Source of the DNA: DASSUW01 sp963789005
GTDB taxonomy: Bacteria > Actinomycetota > Thermoleophilia > Solirubrobacterales > Solirubrobacteraceae
Length of the DNA stretch: 64,000 nucleotides
Assembly (NCBI GenBank): GCA_963789005.1
Contig: CAWBIZ010000004.1
Span: 248,001-312,000, forward strand
Direction: 5' to 3'
This document shows, piece by piece, positions 35,166-43,600 of this stretch; the first letter of the stretch is position 1; each line of letters begins with the position of its first letter. The position numbers and the translations under genes were made by a program. The notes beneath the pieces were generated by a model. The model searched no databases and had not been told where the DNA came from. It saw only the letters and a list, made by a program, of their open reading frames with translations.

Positions 35166-37331
35166 CTACTTGATGAAGAGGATCTCCGAGTACTTCGGGA
35201 GCGGCCAGAGGTCGTCCGGGACGACCTTCTCGAGCCGGTCCGCGACCGCGCGCGCGGCCTCCATCGCCGGCACGACGCTCGTCTGCACGTAGCGCGCGGC
35301 CTCGATCGGCTCGACGTCCTCCGGGTGCTTCCGGTTGGCGTCCTCGAGCGCGAAGATCGTCTCCACGAACTCGTCGACGAGCCCGTCGAGCTCCTTCTTG
35401 AGCCGGGCGACGCCCTTGTTGTCGTCGGCGGCCTCGAGCGTCGCCAGCCACTGGATGGCGGCCGGCAGGAGCGCGGTGCGCGCGAGCGCCGCCGCCGTCT
35501 CGCCCTCGATGTTGATCGTCGTCACGTACTGCTCGACGAGCACCTCGTAGCGTGACTCGAGCTCGCGCTCGGACAGGACGTTGTACTTGGAGAACGCCTC
35601 CACCGTGCTCGGCTCCACCAGCCACGGCAGCGCGTCCGGCGTCTGGCGCAGGTTGGCCAGGCCGCGCGACTCGGCCTCGGCGTACCAGTCGTCGGCGTAG
35701 TTGTCGCCGCCGAACACGATCCGCTTGTGCGCGGCGTAGGCCGCCCGGACGACCTCGAGCACGGCGGCCTCGAGCGAGTCGCCCTTCGCCTGGCGGTCCT
35801 CGACCGCCTGCGTGAGCTCGTCGATCGCCTCGGCGACGATCGTGTTGAGCACGGTGTTCGGGAGTGCCAGCGACATCGAGGAGCCCGCGGTGCGGAACTC
35901 GAACTTGTTGCCGGTGAACGCGAACGGCGACGTGCGGTTGCGGTCGCCGCCGTGCATCGGCAGCGACGGGAGCACGGAGGCGCCCAGCTCGAGGTAGGCC
36001 TGCGGCGTCGCCGCGTCGCCCGAGCCGGACTCGATCGCGCCGAACACCTTCTCCAGCTCGGCCCCCAGGAAGACCGAGATGATCGCCGGCGGCGCCTCGT
36101 TCGCGCCCAGCCGGTGGTCCTGGCCCGCCAAGGCGACCGAGGCCCGCAGCAGCGCCTGGTGCGTGTCGACCGCCTGCAGCACAGCCGCGCAGAAGAACAG
36201 GAACTGGAGGTTCTCGTGCGGCGTGGCGCCCGGCTCGAGCAGGTTCACGCCCGTGTCCGTGCCCATCGACCAGTTGTTGTGCTTGCCCGACCCGTTGACG
36301 CCCGCGAACGGCTTCTCGTGCAGCAGGCAGACGAGCCCGTAGCGGCGGGCGACGTTCTGCATCACCTGCATCGTCAGCTGCTGGTGGTCGCAGCCCACGT
36401 TCGAGTTCTCGAACACGGGAGCGAGCTCGTACTGGGCGGGCGCGACCTCGTTGTGGCGGGTCTTGACCGGCACGCCCAGCCGGGCCAGCTGCTGCTCGGT
36501 CTCGAGCATGCACGCCAGCACGCGCTCGGGGATCGAGCCGAAGTAGTGGTCGTCCAGCTCGTGGCCCTTGGGCGGCTTGGCGCCGAACAGCGTGCGGCCG
36601 GTGGTGATGAGATCGGGGCGCTCGAAGTAGAAGCGCTCGTCGATCAGGAAGTACTCCTGCTCGGGCCCGACGGTGGTGAACACGCGCGTGCTCTCGGAGT
36701 CGCCGAAGAGCTTGACGGCGCGCAGCGCGACGGTCGAGAGCGCGTCCATCGAGCGCAGCAGCGGGATCTTGTGGTCGAGCGCCTCGCCCGTCCACGACGC
36801 GAACGCGGTCGGGATGCAGAGCACCGCGCCGTTCGGGTTCTCGAGGATGAAGGCCGGCGAGGTCGGGTCCCACGCCGTGTAGCCGCGGGCCTCGAACGTC
36901 GCCCGGATGCCGCCGGTCGGGAACGAGGACGCGTCGGGCTCGCCCTGGATCAGCTCCTTGCCGGAGAACTCGGCGATGGCGTTGCCGTCGCCGGTCGGCG
37001 CGTAGAAGGAGTCGTGCTTCTCGGCGGTGATGCCGGTCAGCGGCTGGAACCAGTGCGTGAAGTGGGTGGCGCCGCGCTCCATCGCCCACTCCTTCATGGC
37101 GGTTGCGACGGCGTCGGCGAGCGCGGGCTCGAGCAGCTCGCCGGCCTCGAGCGTCTCCTGCAGCTGGCGGTAGAGCGCCTTCGGCAGGCGCTGGCGCTGG
37201 ACGGCCGTCGAGAAGACGGCTTCGCCGAAGACGTTGGCGCCGGGCTGGGTGAGGTCGGCCTGCCCGAGCGATCCCCCGTTGGGACTCCACTGGGCGGCGT
37301 GGACATTGGACGTGCGCGTACGCGAGGGCAT
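35166..37331 (-). CDS. glnN: Glutamine synthetase type III
   Basis: 721 residues, the length expected for GSIII and much longer than GSI or GSII. It makes glutamine from glutamate, ammonium and ATP, and forms a dodecamer. Characteristic sequences include NVFGEAVFSTAVQRQRLPK at the N terminus, AEKHDSFYAPTGDG, the metal-binding VGPEQEYFLID and the GSIII signature NGSGKHNNWSMGT. It lies near amt and glnK, forming a nitrogen-assimilation neighbourhood. Confidence 0.95.
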   Translation of the reverse strand: MPSRTRTSNVHAAQWSPNGGSLGQADLTQPGANVFGEAVFSTAVQRQRLPKALYRQLQETLEAGELLEPALADAVATAMKEWAMERGATHFTHWFQPLTGITAEKHDSFYAPTGDGNAIAEFSGKELIQGEPDASSFPTGGIRATFEARGYTAWDPTSPAFILENPNGAVLCIPTAFASWTGEALDHKIPLLRSMDALSTVALRAVKLFGDSESTRVFTTVGPEQEYFLIDERFYFERPDLITTGRTLFGAKPPKGHELDDHYFGSIPERVLACMLETEQQLARLGVPVKTRHNEVAPAQYELAPVFENSNVGCDHQQLTMQVMQNVARRYGLVCLLHEKPFAGVNGSGKHNNWSMGTDTGVNLLEPGATPHENLQFLFFCAAVLQAVDTHQALLRASVALAGQDHRLGANEAPPAIISVFLGAELEKVFGAIESGSGDAATPQAYLELGASVLPSLPMHGGDRNRTSPFAFTGNKFEFRTAGSSMSLALPNTVLNTIVAEAIDELTQAVEDRQAKGDSLEAAVLEVVRAAYAAHKRIVFGGDNYADDWYAEAESRGLANLRQTPDALPWLVEPSTVEAFSKYNVLSERELESRYEVLVEQYVTTINIEGETAAALARTALLPAAIQWLATLEAADDNKGVARLKKELDGLVDEFVETIFALEDANRKHPEDVEPIEAARYVQTSVVPAMEAARAVADRLEKVVPDDLWPLPKYSEILFIK

Positions 37332-37402
37332 GGGTTGCGAGGGTCCTCCTCCGGGATCAGGTCCTGGTTCGCGGGCAGCCTAGAACGGCGACCGCCGCCC
37401 CT

Positions 37403-37422
37403 CTTTGTCCACATGTCCAAAG
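37403..37422. promoter_or_regulatory. Inverted repeat in the glnN / ferritin-like intergenic region
   Basis: CTTTG and CAAAG flank TCCACATGTC in a 20-base dyad, 72 bases upstream of the glnN start and 108 upstream of the ferritin-like gene. It may be an operator for either gene. It does not fit a GlnR or AmtR site that I can recall. Confidence 0.25.
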
Positions 37423-37529
37423 ATCGCGCCGCCGGCTTCTACGCGAAGCTGGCACGGCGCCGTTCCGCGCCGATGATCCGCCCGCGGTCCCCGCCCGAAG
37501 GATGCTGCAACCGGTTAGGGGGAGGACCC

Positions 37530-38183
37530 ATGGAGCACATCACGGTGGAGCTCGTCGACCGAGAGGCGGCGATGCAGGGGGACACGAGGCGGGACGTGTT
37601 CCGCAAGCTCGCGGCGGGCGGCACGGTCGCCACGGGCGGGCTGCTGATCGGCGGGCTGCCCGCGGTGGCGCTCGGCCAGTCCGCCAGCGGCGACGCCGCC
37701 ATCCTGAACTTCGCGCTGCTGCTCGAGTACCTCGAGTCCGAGTTCTACGTCGAAGCGGTCAACAGCGGCGCCCTCACCGGCGACCTGCTCGAGTTCGCCA
37801 CCGTCGTGCGCGATCACGAGCTGGCGCACGTCAACACGATCGCGGCGGCGCTCGGCAGCGCCGCCGGCGACAAGCCGACGTTCGACTTCCGCGACACGAC
37901 GAGCAACCCGGACCTCTTCCGGGCCACCGCACAGGCGCTCGAGGACACGGGCGTGGCGGCCTACAACGGCCAGGGCTCGAACCTCCGGCGCCGCACGCTG
38001 CCGGTCGCGGCGTCGATCGTCTCGGTCGAGGCGCGCCACGCCGCCTGGATCCGCAGGCTCAACGCCGGGCCGGGCTACTCCGACGGCCGCAGCACCTATC
38101 CCGCGCCGCGGGCGTTCGATCAGCTCTTCACGCGTGCGCGGGTCGAGCAGATCGTCGAAGACACCGGCTTCATCACGGGCTGA
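37530..38183 (+). CDS. Tat-exported ferritin-like domain protein
   Basis: 217 residues. TRRDVFRKLAAGG followed by a hydrophobic stretch is a twin-arginine signal. The rest is a four-helix ferritin-like domain (ILNFALLLEYLESEFYVEAV; VVRDHELAHVNTI; VSVEARHAAWI) with the Glu and His residues expected for a di-metal site. Role unknown; related proteins may store metal or act as oxidases outside the membrane. Strong ribosome-binding site (GGGGGAGGACCC before the ATG). Paralogue of the next gene. Confidence 0.82.
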   Translation: MEHITVELVDREAAMQGDTRRDVFRKLAAGGTVATGGLLIGGLPAVALGQSASGDAAILNFALLLEYLESEFYVEAVNSGALTGDLLEFATVVRDHELAHVNTIAAALGSAAGDKPTFDFRDTTSNPDLFRATAQALEDTGVAAYNGQGSNLRRRTLPVAASIVSVEARHAAWIRRLNAGPGYSDGRSTYPAPRAFDQLFTRARVEQIVEDTGFITG

Positions 38184-38194
38184 GGGAGATAGAG

Positions 38195-38896
38195 ATGACG
38201 AACCAGACGGACCTGACCCTCGCCGCGGTGGACGTCGACGGCGCCGTGCGCGAGACCGCCGAGGCGGCCGCGGGCGACACCCGCTCGGCGTTCCTGGCCC
38301 GCGCCGGGATGCTGGGCGGCGGCGCGCTCGGCGCCGGGGCGCTGCTGCACCTGCTGACCGGCGAGGCCGGAGCCCAGAGCCGGCGCGACGTGAACATCCT
38401 CAACTTCGCGCTCACGCTCGAGTATCTCGAGGCGGCGTTCTACACCGAGGCCGTGGCGATGGGCGCGCTCAGCGGCGAGCTGCGGCTGTTCGCACGCGTG
38501 GTCGGTGGCCACGAGCGCGCGCACGTGCGGGCGCTGCGCACGGCGCTCGGGAGCGCCGCCGTGGCGCGGCCGCGGTTCAACTTCCGCGGCACGACCGAGG
38601 ACGCGGACCTGTTCGCCGCCACCGCGCAGGTGCTCGAGGACACGGGCGTCGCGGCGTACGCCGGCCAGGCCCCGCGCATCCGCTCGGACGCCGTGCTGGA
38701 CGCCGCGCTCGCGATCCACACGGTCGAGGCGCGGCACGCGGCGTGGATCCGCGGCATCAATGGCGCGCTCGAGGCGCCGCGCGACTTCGACGGGCCGCTG
38801 AGCCGGCGCCGCGTGCTCGCGCGCGTGGCCGGCACGCGGTTCATCGTGGCGCAGGCGCCGAGCGACAGCGGGTCGAGCCCCAGCTTCACCGGGTGA
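38195..38896 (+). CDS. Second exported ferritin-like domain protein
   Basis: 233 residues, clearly related to the preceding protein (ILNFALTLEYLEAAFYTEAV; VVGGHERAHVRAL; HTVEARHAAWI). The N terminus has a signal-like stretch (MLGGGALGAGALLHLLTGEAG) but only a weak Tat motif (TRSAFLARAG). Eleven bases separate the pair; they likely form one unit, perhaps a heteromer. The end overlaps the transpeptidase gene (GTGA). Confidence 0.8.
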   Translation: MTNQTDLTLAAVDVDGAVRETAEAAAGDTRSAFLARAGMLGGGALGAGALLHLLTGEAGAQSRRDVNILNFALTLEYLEAAFYTEAVAMGALSGELRLFARVVGGHERAHVRALRTALGSAAVARPRFNFRGTTEDADLFAATAQVLEDTGVAAYAGQAPRIRSDAVLDAALAIHTVEARHAAWIRGINGALEAPRDFDGPLSRRRVLARVAGTRFIVAQAPSDSGSSPSFTG

Positions 38897-39588
38897 AGCG
38901 GGCGGTCGTCATGGGAGCGGTGCTCGCGGGTCTCGCGAGCACCGCGCCGGCGGCCGGGGCGGCCGAGCGGCCGGTGCGCATCTCCGGCGTCGACCACACG
39001 TGGCGCTGGGCGTTCCTCGAGCGCGAGGTCAAGGCGCGCAGCCGGCCCGCCCGCGGCGCCGCCGTCGTCACCCGGCTGCGCACGCGCACGCCCGAGGGCA
39101 CGACCAACCTCGTGCTCGCGCTCGCGCGCGAGCGCCAGTGGGTCAAGGTGCGGCTCCCGATGCTCCCGAAGAACTCGACGGGCTGGGTGCGGCGCGACGC
39201 GCTCGGCGGCTACAACGTCGTCCACACGGAGCTGATCGTCAATCGCGCGCGGCTGCGCCTGCGGCTCGAGCGGCGCGGGAAGACCGTCCTGCGCGCGCCG
39301 ATCGGGGTCGGAGAACGGCAGTGGCCGACGCCCGCGGGCCGGTTCTACGTGCGAAACCGGCTGCGCGGCTTCAGCTCCCCGGTCTACGGGCCGGTCGCGT
39401 TCGGGACCAGCGCGCGCTCCGCCGTCCTCACCGACTGGCCGGGCGGAGGCTTCATCGGGATCCACGGCACGAACCAGCCCGGCCTGCTGCCGGGCCGGGT
39501 CTCGCACGGCTGCATCCGGCTGCGCAACGCCGACATCCTCCGCCTGGCACGGCGGATGCCGGTGGGCACGCCGATCCACATCCGCTGA
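38893..39588 (+). CDS. L,D-transpeptidase (YkuD domain)
   Basis: 231 residues, exported by a signal peptide (VMGAVLAGLASTAPAAGAA). An SH3-like N-terminal part precedes the YkuD domain with the catalytic SHGCIRLRNAD motif and IGIHGTNQP. Such enzymes form 3-3 cross-links in peptidoglycan. GTG start overlaps the ferritin-like stop. Its coupling to ferritin-like genes is unusual. Confidence 0.87.
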   Translation: MKRAVVMGAVLAGLASTAPAAGAAERPVRISGVDHTWRWAFLEREVKARSRPARGAAVVTRLRTRTPEGTTNLVLALARERQWVKVRLPMLPKNSTGWVRRDALGGYNVVHTELIVNRARLRLRLERRGKTVLRAPIGVGERQWPTPAGRFYVRNRLRGFSSPVYGPVAFGTSARSAVLTDWPGGGFIGIHGTNQPGLLPGRVSHGCIRLRNADILRLARRMPVGTPIHIR

Positions 39589-39659
39589 CCCGATCGACCG
39601 GATGGAGAAACCCCGGCCGAGAATCTTCGACACCGGGACAAAGAAGCCTGGGGCTCCTC

Positions 39660-39684
39660 GAACCACCATTCCGGCGGATGGTTC
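39660..39684 (+). promoter_or_regulatory. Hairpin just before the amt ribosome-binding site
   Basis: GAACCA / TGGTTC arms enclose CCATTCCGGCGGA; the structure ends four bases before the GAAGAGGAGG ribosome-binding site of amt. It may be an operator or a translational control hairpin. Confidence 0.35.
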
Positions 39685-39704
39685 CCGGAAGAGGAGGATG
39701 GCTC

Positions 39705-41168
39705 ATGAGAAGGACCGGCGCGGCGCTGCTTGGGGGCGCGCTGGCTTACGCCTTGCTGCCCGCGGTTGCGCACGCGGACACGCTGGAGGCAGCCAACAAC
39801 GGAGTGCTCGCCGACAGCGTGGCGATCAACTCGATCTGGGTGATGGTCGCGGCCCTGCTGGTGGTGTTCATGCAGGCGGGGTTCGCGTTCCTGGAGATCG
39901 GGTTCTCCCGCGCGAAGAACGCCGGTACGGTCGTCGCGAAGATCCTCACGAACTTCTCGATCGCCGGGCTCATGTACTGGGCCTGCGGCTTTGCGTTCGC
40001 CTTCGGCTCGGGTGAGCTGATCGGGTCGAGCGGGTTCTTCCTGCGCGACTACGGCGATCCGCAGGAGGCCTTCGCGGTCATGGGCCTGTCGGACGCCACG
40101 ATCGAGACGAAGTGGATGTTCCAGTTCTCGTTCTGCGCGGTCTCGCTGGCGATCGTCTGGGGGACGACGCTCGAGCGGATCAAGTTCGGCGTCTACGTCA
40201 TCTACGCCGTGGTGTTCGCGGGGCTGATCTACCCGATCGCCTCGCACTGGGTGTTCGGCGGCGGCTGGCTCCAGGCCAACCTCGGCATGCAGGACTTCGC
40301 GGGCTCGACCGCGGTGCACCTGATCGGCGCCACCGGCGCCCTGGCGGTGCTGCTGCAGCTCGGGGCGCGGCGCGGCAAGTACGGCGCGGACGGGACGCCA
40401 CGGGCGATTCCCGGCCACTCGATGCCGTTCTTCGGCCTCGGCGTGCTGATCCTGTGGCTCGGCTGGTTCGGCTTCAACCCGGGCTCGACGCTGGGGGCGC
40501 TCGACGGGCGCTTCCCGGAGGTCGCGCTCGTGACGATGCTGGCCGCGGCTGCCGGCGTTCTGGCGTCGATCGGCGTCGCGCGCTGGAGGACAGGCACGAT
40601 CGACATCGGCATGGCCGGCAACGGCGCGATCGGCGCGCTCGTGGCCATCACGGCGCCGTCGGGCTACGTGGAGCCGTGGACGGCCCCGATCATCGGCGCC
40701 ATCGCGGGCGTGATCGTCCCGTTCGGCGTGTGGGCGATCGACAAGAAGATCGACGACCCGGTGGGCGCGCTCACCGCGCACGGCCTGTGCGGCGTGTGGG
40801 GCACGCTCGCGTGCGGCATCTTCACGTCGCCGCGGCTGGCCGAGTACAACGCGTTCGGCGAGGGCGGGCTGGTCTACACGGGCTCGTTCGGCCAGCTCGG
40901 GACGCAGGCGCTCGGCGTGCTCGTGGTGTTCTCGTTCGTGTTCGTCGTCTCGTCGGCGACGTTCTACGCGATCAAGAAGACGTACGGGCTGCGCGTCACG
41001 GCCGAGGAGGAAGAGGCCGGCCTGGACATCTCCGAGCATGGTATGTACGGGTATCCGGAGCAGTTCATCCCGGCGCCCGAGCTGATCGGCTACAGCCCCG
41101 CGCCCGGCAAGGTGCCGGCGCGTGAGACGCCCCGAGGCGCCACCACCAAGGAGGTGCCGGTCTCGTGA
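39705..41168 (+). CDS. amt: Ammonium transporter
   Basis: 487 residues. N-terminal signal-like helix and then the eleven-helix Amt/Rh fold. Family sequences include AGFAFLEIGFSRAKNAG, FAGSTAVHLIGATGALAVLL (with the pore-region His), and LTAHGLCGVWGTLACGIF (second pore His). A cytoplasmic tail of about 60 residues follows. The end overlaps glnK (GTGA), the classical amtB-glnK arrangement in which GlnK blocks the channel. ATG 39705 has a ribosome-binding site GAAGAGGAGG. Confidence 0.95.
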   Translation: MRRTGAALLGGALAYALLPAVAHADTLEAANNGVLADSVAINSIWVMVAALLVVFMQAGFAFLEIGFSRAKNAGTVVAKILTNFSIAGLMYWACGFAFAFGSGELIGSSGFFLRDYGDPQEAFAVMGLSDATIETKWMFQFSFCAVSLAIVWGTTLERIKFGVYVIYAVVFAGLIYPIASHWVFGGGWLQANLGMQDFAGSTAVHLIGATGALAVLLQLGARRGKYGADGTPRAIPGHSMPFFGLGVLILWLGWFGFNPGSTLGALDGRFPEVALVTMLAAAAGVLASIGVARWRTGTIDIGMAGNGAIGALVAITAPSGYVEPWTAPIIGAIAGVIVPFGVWAIDKKIDDPVGALTAHGLCGVWGTLACGIFTSPRLAEYNAFGEGGLVYTGSFGQLGTQALGVLVVFSFVFVVSSATFYAIKKTYGLRVTAEEEEAGLDISEHGMYGYPEQFIPAPELIGYSPAPGKVPARETPRGATTKEVPVS

Positions 41169-41539
41169 AGAAGATCGAGGCGTTCATCCGACACGAAGCG
41201 TTCGAGCCCATCCGCATGGAGCTGATGGGGCTCGGGTTCCCGTCGCTGTCGATCTCGGAGGTCAAGGGCTCCGGGCGGCAGAAGGGGATCACCGAGCGCT
41301 ACCGCGGCGCCGAGCTGACCAACTGGCTGCGGCCGAAGGTCAAGCTCGAGTGCGTGGTCGCGTCGCACGACGTGCAGACGGTGGTCGACGCAATCCTCAA
41401 GCACGCCCGGACGGGCCAGATCGGCGACGGGAAGGTGTTCGTCATGCCGGTCGAGGAGGCCTATCGGATCCGCACCGGCGAGTCCGGTGAGGAGACGCTC
41501 CAGGCCCACCCGGAGGTGGCCGCCCAGGCCACCGCGTGA
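41165..41539 (+). CDS. glnK: PII signalling protein GlnK/GlnB, lacking Tyr51
   Basis: 124 residues. PII core is present: MKKIEAFIRHEAFEPIRMEL, SEVKGSGRQKGITERYRGAEL and the B-loop HARTGQIGDGKVFVMP, with nucleotide-binding residues. The T-loop reads RYRGAELTNWL: Tyr46 is conserved but position 51, the tyrosine that is uridylylated in enterobacteria and adenylylated in other actinobacteria, is Leu. Regulation is therefore probably by ATP/ADP and 2-oxoglutarate only. It should bind the upstream Amt and may act with the PucR-type regulator. Confidence 0.93.
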   Translation: MKKIEAFIRHEAFEPIRMELMGLGFPSLSISEVKGSGRQKGITERYRGAELTNWLRPKVKLECVVASHDVQTVVDAILKHARTGQIGDGKVFVMPVEEAYRIRTGESGEETLQAHPEVAAQATA

Positions 41540-41544
41540 TCGCT

Positions 41545-41573
41545 GACGGGGCGGCCCTTGCGGCCGCCCCGTC
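41545..41573 (+). terminator. Rho-independent terminator of the amt-glnK operon
   Basis: Perfect 12-base stem GACGGGGCGGCC / GGCCGCCCCGTC with a five-base loop, followed by a T-rich run (GCTTCTTCTC). It lies six bases after the glnK stop and before the PucR gene. Confidence 0.85.
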
Positions 41574-41587
41574 GCTTCTTCTCTCCC

Positions 41588-42806
41588 ATGCCGGCCGAGC
41601 CCGACTTCACGCCGCCCGCTGCCACTTCGCTGGTCGAGCGGCTGCGTGCGGTGCATCTGCAGATGCTCGACGCCGTGCTCACCGGCGACGGGCTCGCCGC
41701 GGTGGCGGATCTCGCCGCGGGCGCGGCCGGCGGGCCGGTGGCGGTCGTCGTGCCGCGGCTCGGCGTGGCCGTCGTGTCCGACGGCGGCGAGGCCGCGCTG
41801 CAGGGCGTCCGCCGTTACATCGGCGAGCAAGGCCGCGGCCGGGTGGCGCCGGTGCCGTCCGAGGTCGTGGCCGAGGTCCCGATCGCGTCCGGCGACGAGC
41901 GGATCGGCGGCGTCGTGCTGCTGGCGCCCGGGCGGCCCGAGCCGGAGGCCGTCGAGTTCCTGCACCTGGCCGCGGTCGCCGCGCTGACCGAGGTGGCGGT
42001 CGAGGAGGCGCGCGAGGAGGTCGAGGAGAACGTCCGCGGCTCGTTCCTCGAGGAGCTGCGCGAGCGGCCCGAGGGCCTCGATGGGGCCGACGTCGTGCGC
42101 CGCGCATCGCGGCTCGGTTGCGACCTCGAGCGCGGCGCGGTGGTGCTGTGCGCCGAGCTCAACACCGAGCGGCCGCGCCACGTGGTGGCGCTGATCGCCT
42201 CGGAGTACGCGGGAGCGCTCGCCCAGCACGTCGAAGGCGGGCCGGCCGGCCGTGTCTACGCGCTGCTCCCGGGGATGGGAGACAGCGAGGACCAGACCGC
42301 GACGGTCGCGGCCGCCCGCGCCCTGGCCGGGCGCCTGCAGCGCCACGGGGTCGTCGCGCTGTCCTCCTACTACGCCGACCCGGCCGAGCTCGGCCGCGCG
42401 ATCCAGGAGGCCGAGCTCGTGCTCGAGGTGCTCCAGCGCGGCGACGGCCTCGGCGGGCCCGATCCAGGAGGACATCGGCACCGGCACGTACCGGCTGCTC
42501 TTCCGCGTGCTCGCCTCTCACCCGGAGGAGGTCCGCTCGTTCTACGAGGACACCGTCGCGTCGATCGTCCGCTACGACGACCAGTACCGCACCGACCTCG
42601 TGCAGACGCTCGAGGCCTACCTCGAGCACAACTGCAACATGAACGCGACCGCCTCGGCGATCTACGCCCACCGGCACACGGTCGCCTACCGCCTCGAGCG
42701 CGTGAAGGAGCTCAGCGGGCTCGACCCGATGCAGACCGAGGACCGAGAGCGCCTCGGCCTCGGTTTGAAGGCCTACCGGATCATCGCGCCGGGCCTCCCG
42801 CGATAG
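41588..42806 (+). CDS. PucR/CdaR-type transcriptional regulator, +1 frameshift near 42458
   Basis: About 405 residues after repair. The N-terminal part has no recognised domain, the middle is GGDEF-like as in PucR/CdaR proteins, and the C-terminal helix-turn-helix is clear (LEHNCNMNATASAIYAHRHT). At 42455-42462 (GGGCCCGAT) the frame shifts by one base: the first frame ends in RGDGLGGP and the second resumes IQEDIGTGTYRLLFRVLA, a family motif. One inserted base, either a sequencing error or real. It lies next to glnK, so control of nitrogen or purine use is plausible. Confidence 0.82.
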
Positions 42807-42808
42807 CG

Positions 42809-42869
42809 GGGAACGCTGGCCCAGGGGGCCAGGTTCCCTTGCGGGTATTCGCCCAGAGGGCGAAACCCG
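42809..42869. terminator. Two tandem bulged hairpins between convergent genes
   Basis: Hairpin 1 (42809-42838): GGGAAC-GC-TGGCCC, AGG loop, GGGCCA-G-GTTCCC. Hairpin 2 (42842-42869): CGGGT-A-TTCGCCC, AGA loop, GGGCGAA-ACCCG. Both have a GCCC-AGR-GGGC tip. They lie between the pucR stop and the stop of a minus-strand lipoprotein gene, so a bidirectional terminator is likely, although no U-run follows. Confidence 0.6.
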
Positions 42870-42885
42870 TGGCCCGTGGGCCGAG

Positions 42886-43473
42886 CTATGGGTCGCCGCG
42901 GATGACCTCGCCGTCGCGCCCTACGCGCGCGGGGACCGGGTCGTCGGAGATCTCGACGTCGAACGAGCCGGTCAGCTCCTGGCCGTCGGCGGCGACCGCC
43001 TTCCCGTCGAGGCCCGGCGCGACCGAGTAGTCGATCGTGTAGGCGCCCGGGCGCACCGCGGTCAGCTGCCACTCGAGCTCGCGCGTCTGGCCGGCGGGCG
43101 TGCGGCCGACCGACCACGTGTTGGTGTAGGCGCTCGTGCCGCCCGTCGGGGCCTCGTCGACGATCCAGATCGGCCGGTCGTCGTCGGCCAGCCGCGGGTC
43201 GTCGGACGAGCGGGCGAACGCCGAGGCGACCTCGCCGCCGCCGGGTGCGGTCGTCCGGATCGTCACGGCGAGGTTCGGCAGCTCGCGGTCGTCGGTGTTG
43301 CGGACCGAGATCCGCAGCGTCGCCCGCTGGGCCGTCGACTGGCGCTCCGGGAACGAGGCGTCGACGACCGACAGCGTGAACTCGCCCTCGGGCTCGTCCT
43401 CGTCCTGGCGCTCGCCGCCGCAGCCGGCCACGGCCAGCGAGAACACCAGCGCGAACAGCGCAGCACCTCTCAC
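42886..43473 (-). CDS. Lipoprotein with a conserved beta-sandwich-like domain
   Basis: 195 residues. Lipobox in ALVFSLAVAGCGG; then a domain with EFTLSVVDASFPERQ and LRISVRNTDDRELPNLAVTI, the pattern of an extracellular beta-sandwich. Function unknown. GTG 43473 was chosen since it begins the signal peptide. It is divergent from the mce operon, with the promoter region between. Confidence 0.75.
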   Translation of the reverse strand: MRGAALFALVFSLAVAGCGGERQDEDEPEGEFTLSVVDASFPERQSTAQRATLRISVRNTDDRELPNLAVTIRTTAPGGGEVASAFARSSDDPRLADDDRPIWIVDEAPTGGTSAYTNTWSVGRTPAGQTRELEWQLTAVRPGAYTIDYSVAPGLDGKAVAADGQELTGSFDVEISDDPVPARVGRDGEVIRGDP

Positions 43474-43521
43474 GGCGGGCGAGTTTACGCGCCATCCGCA
43501 AGGAAACGCGACGGTTCGCGT

Positions 43522-43551
43522 TTGTGCCACTGACAGCCCGTCGCATAACCT
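43522..43551 (+). promoter_or_regulatory. Promoter of the mce operon
   Basis: TTGTGC (43522-43527), 18-base spacer, TAACCT (43546-43551). Transcription would start near 43560, leaving a leader of about 40 bases with a ribosome-binding site (AGGGGAGAGAAG) before the TTG start. Confidence 0.55.
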
Positions 43552-43600
43552 TCGCCGTCCGCCGCCCACCGGGGGTTGCGGCCTACCAAGGGGAGAGAAG

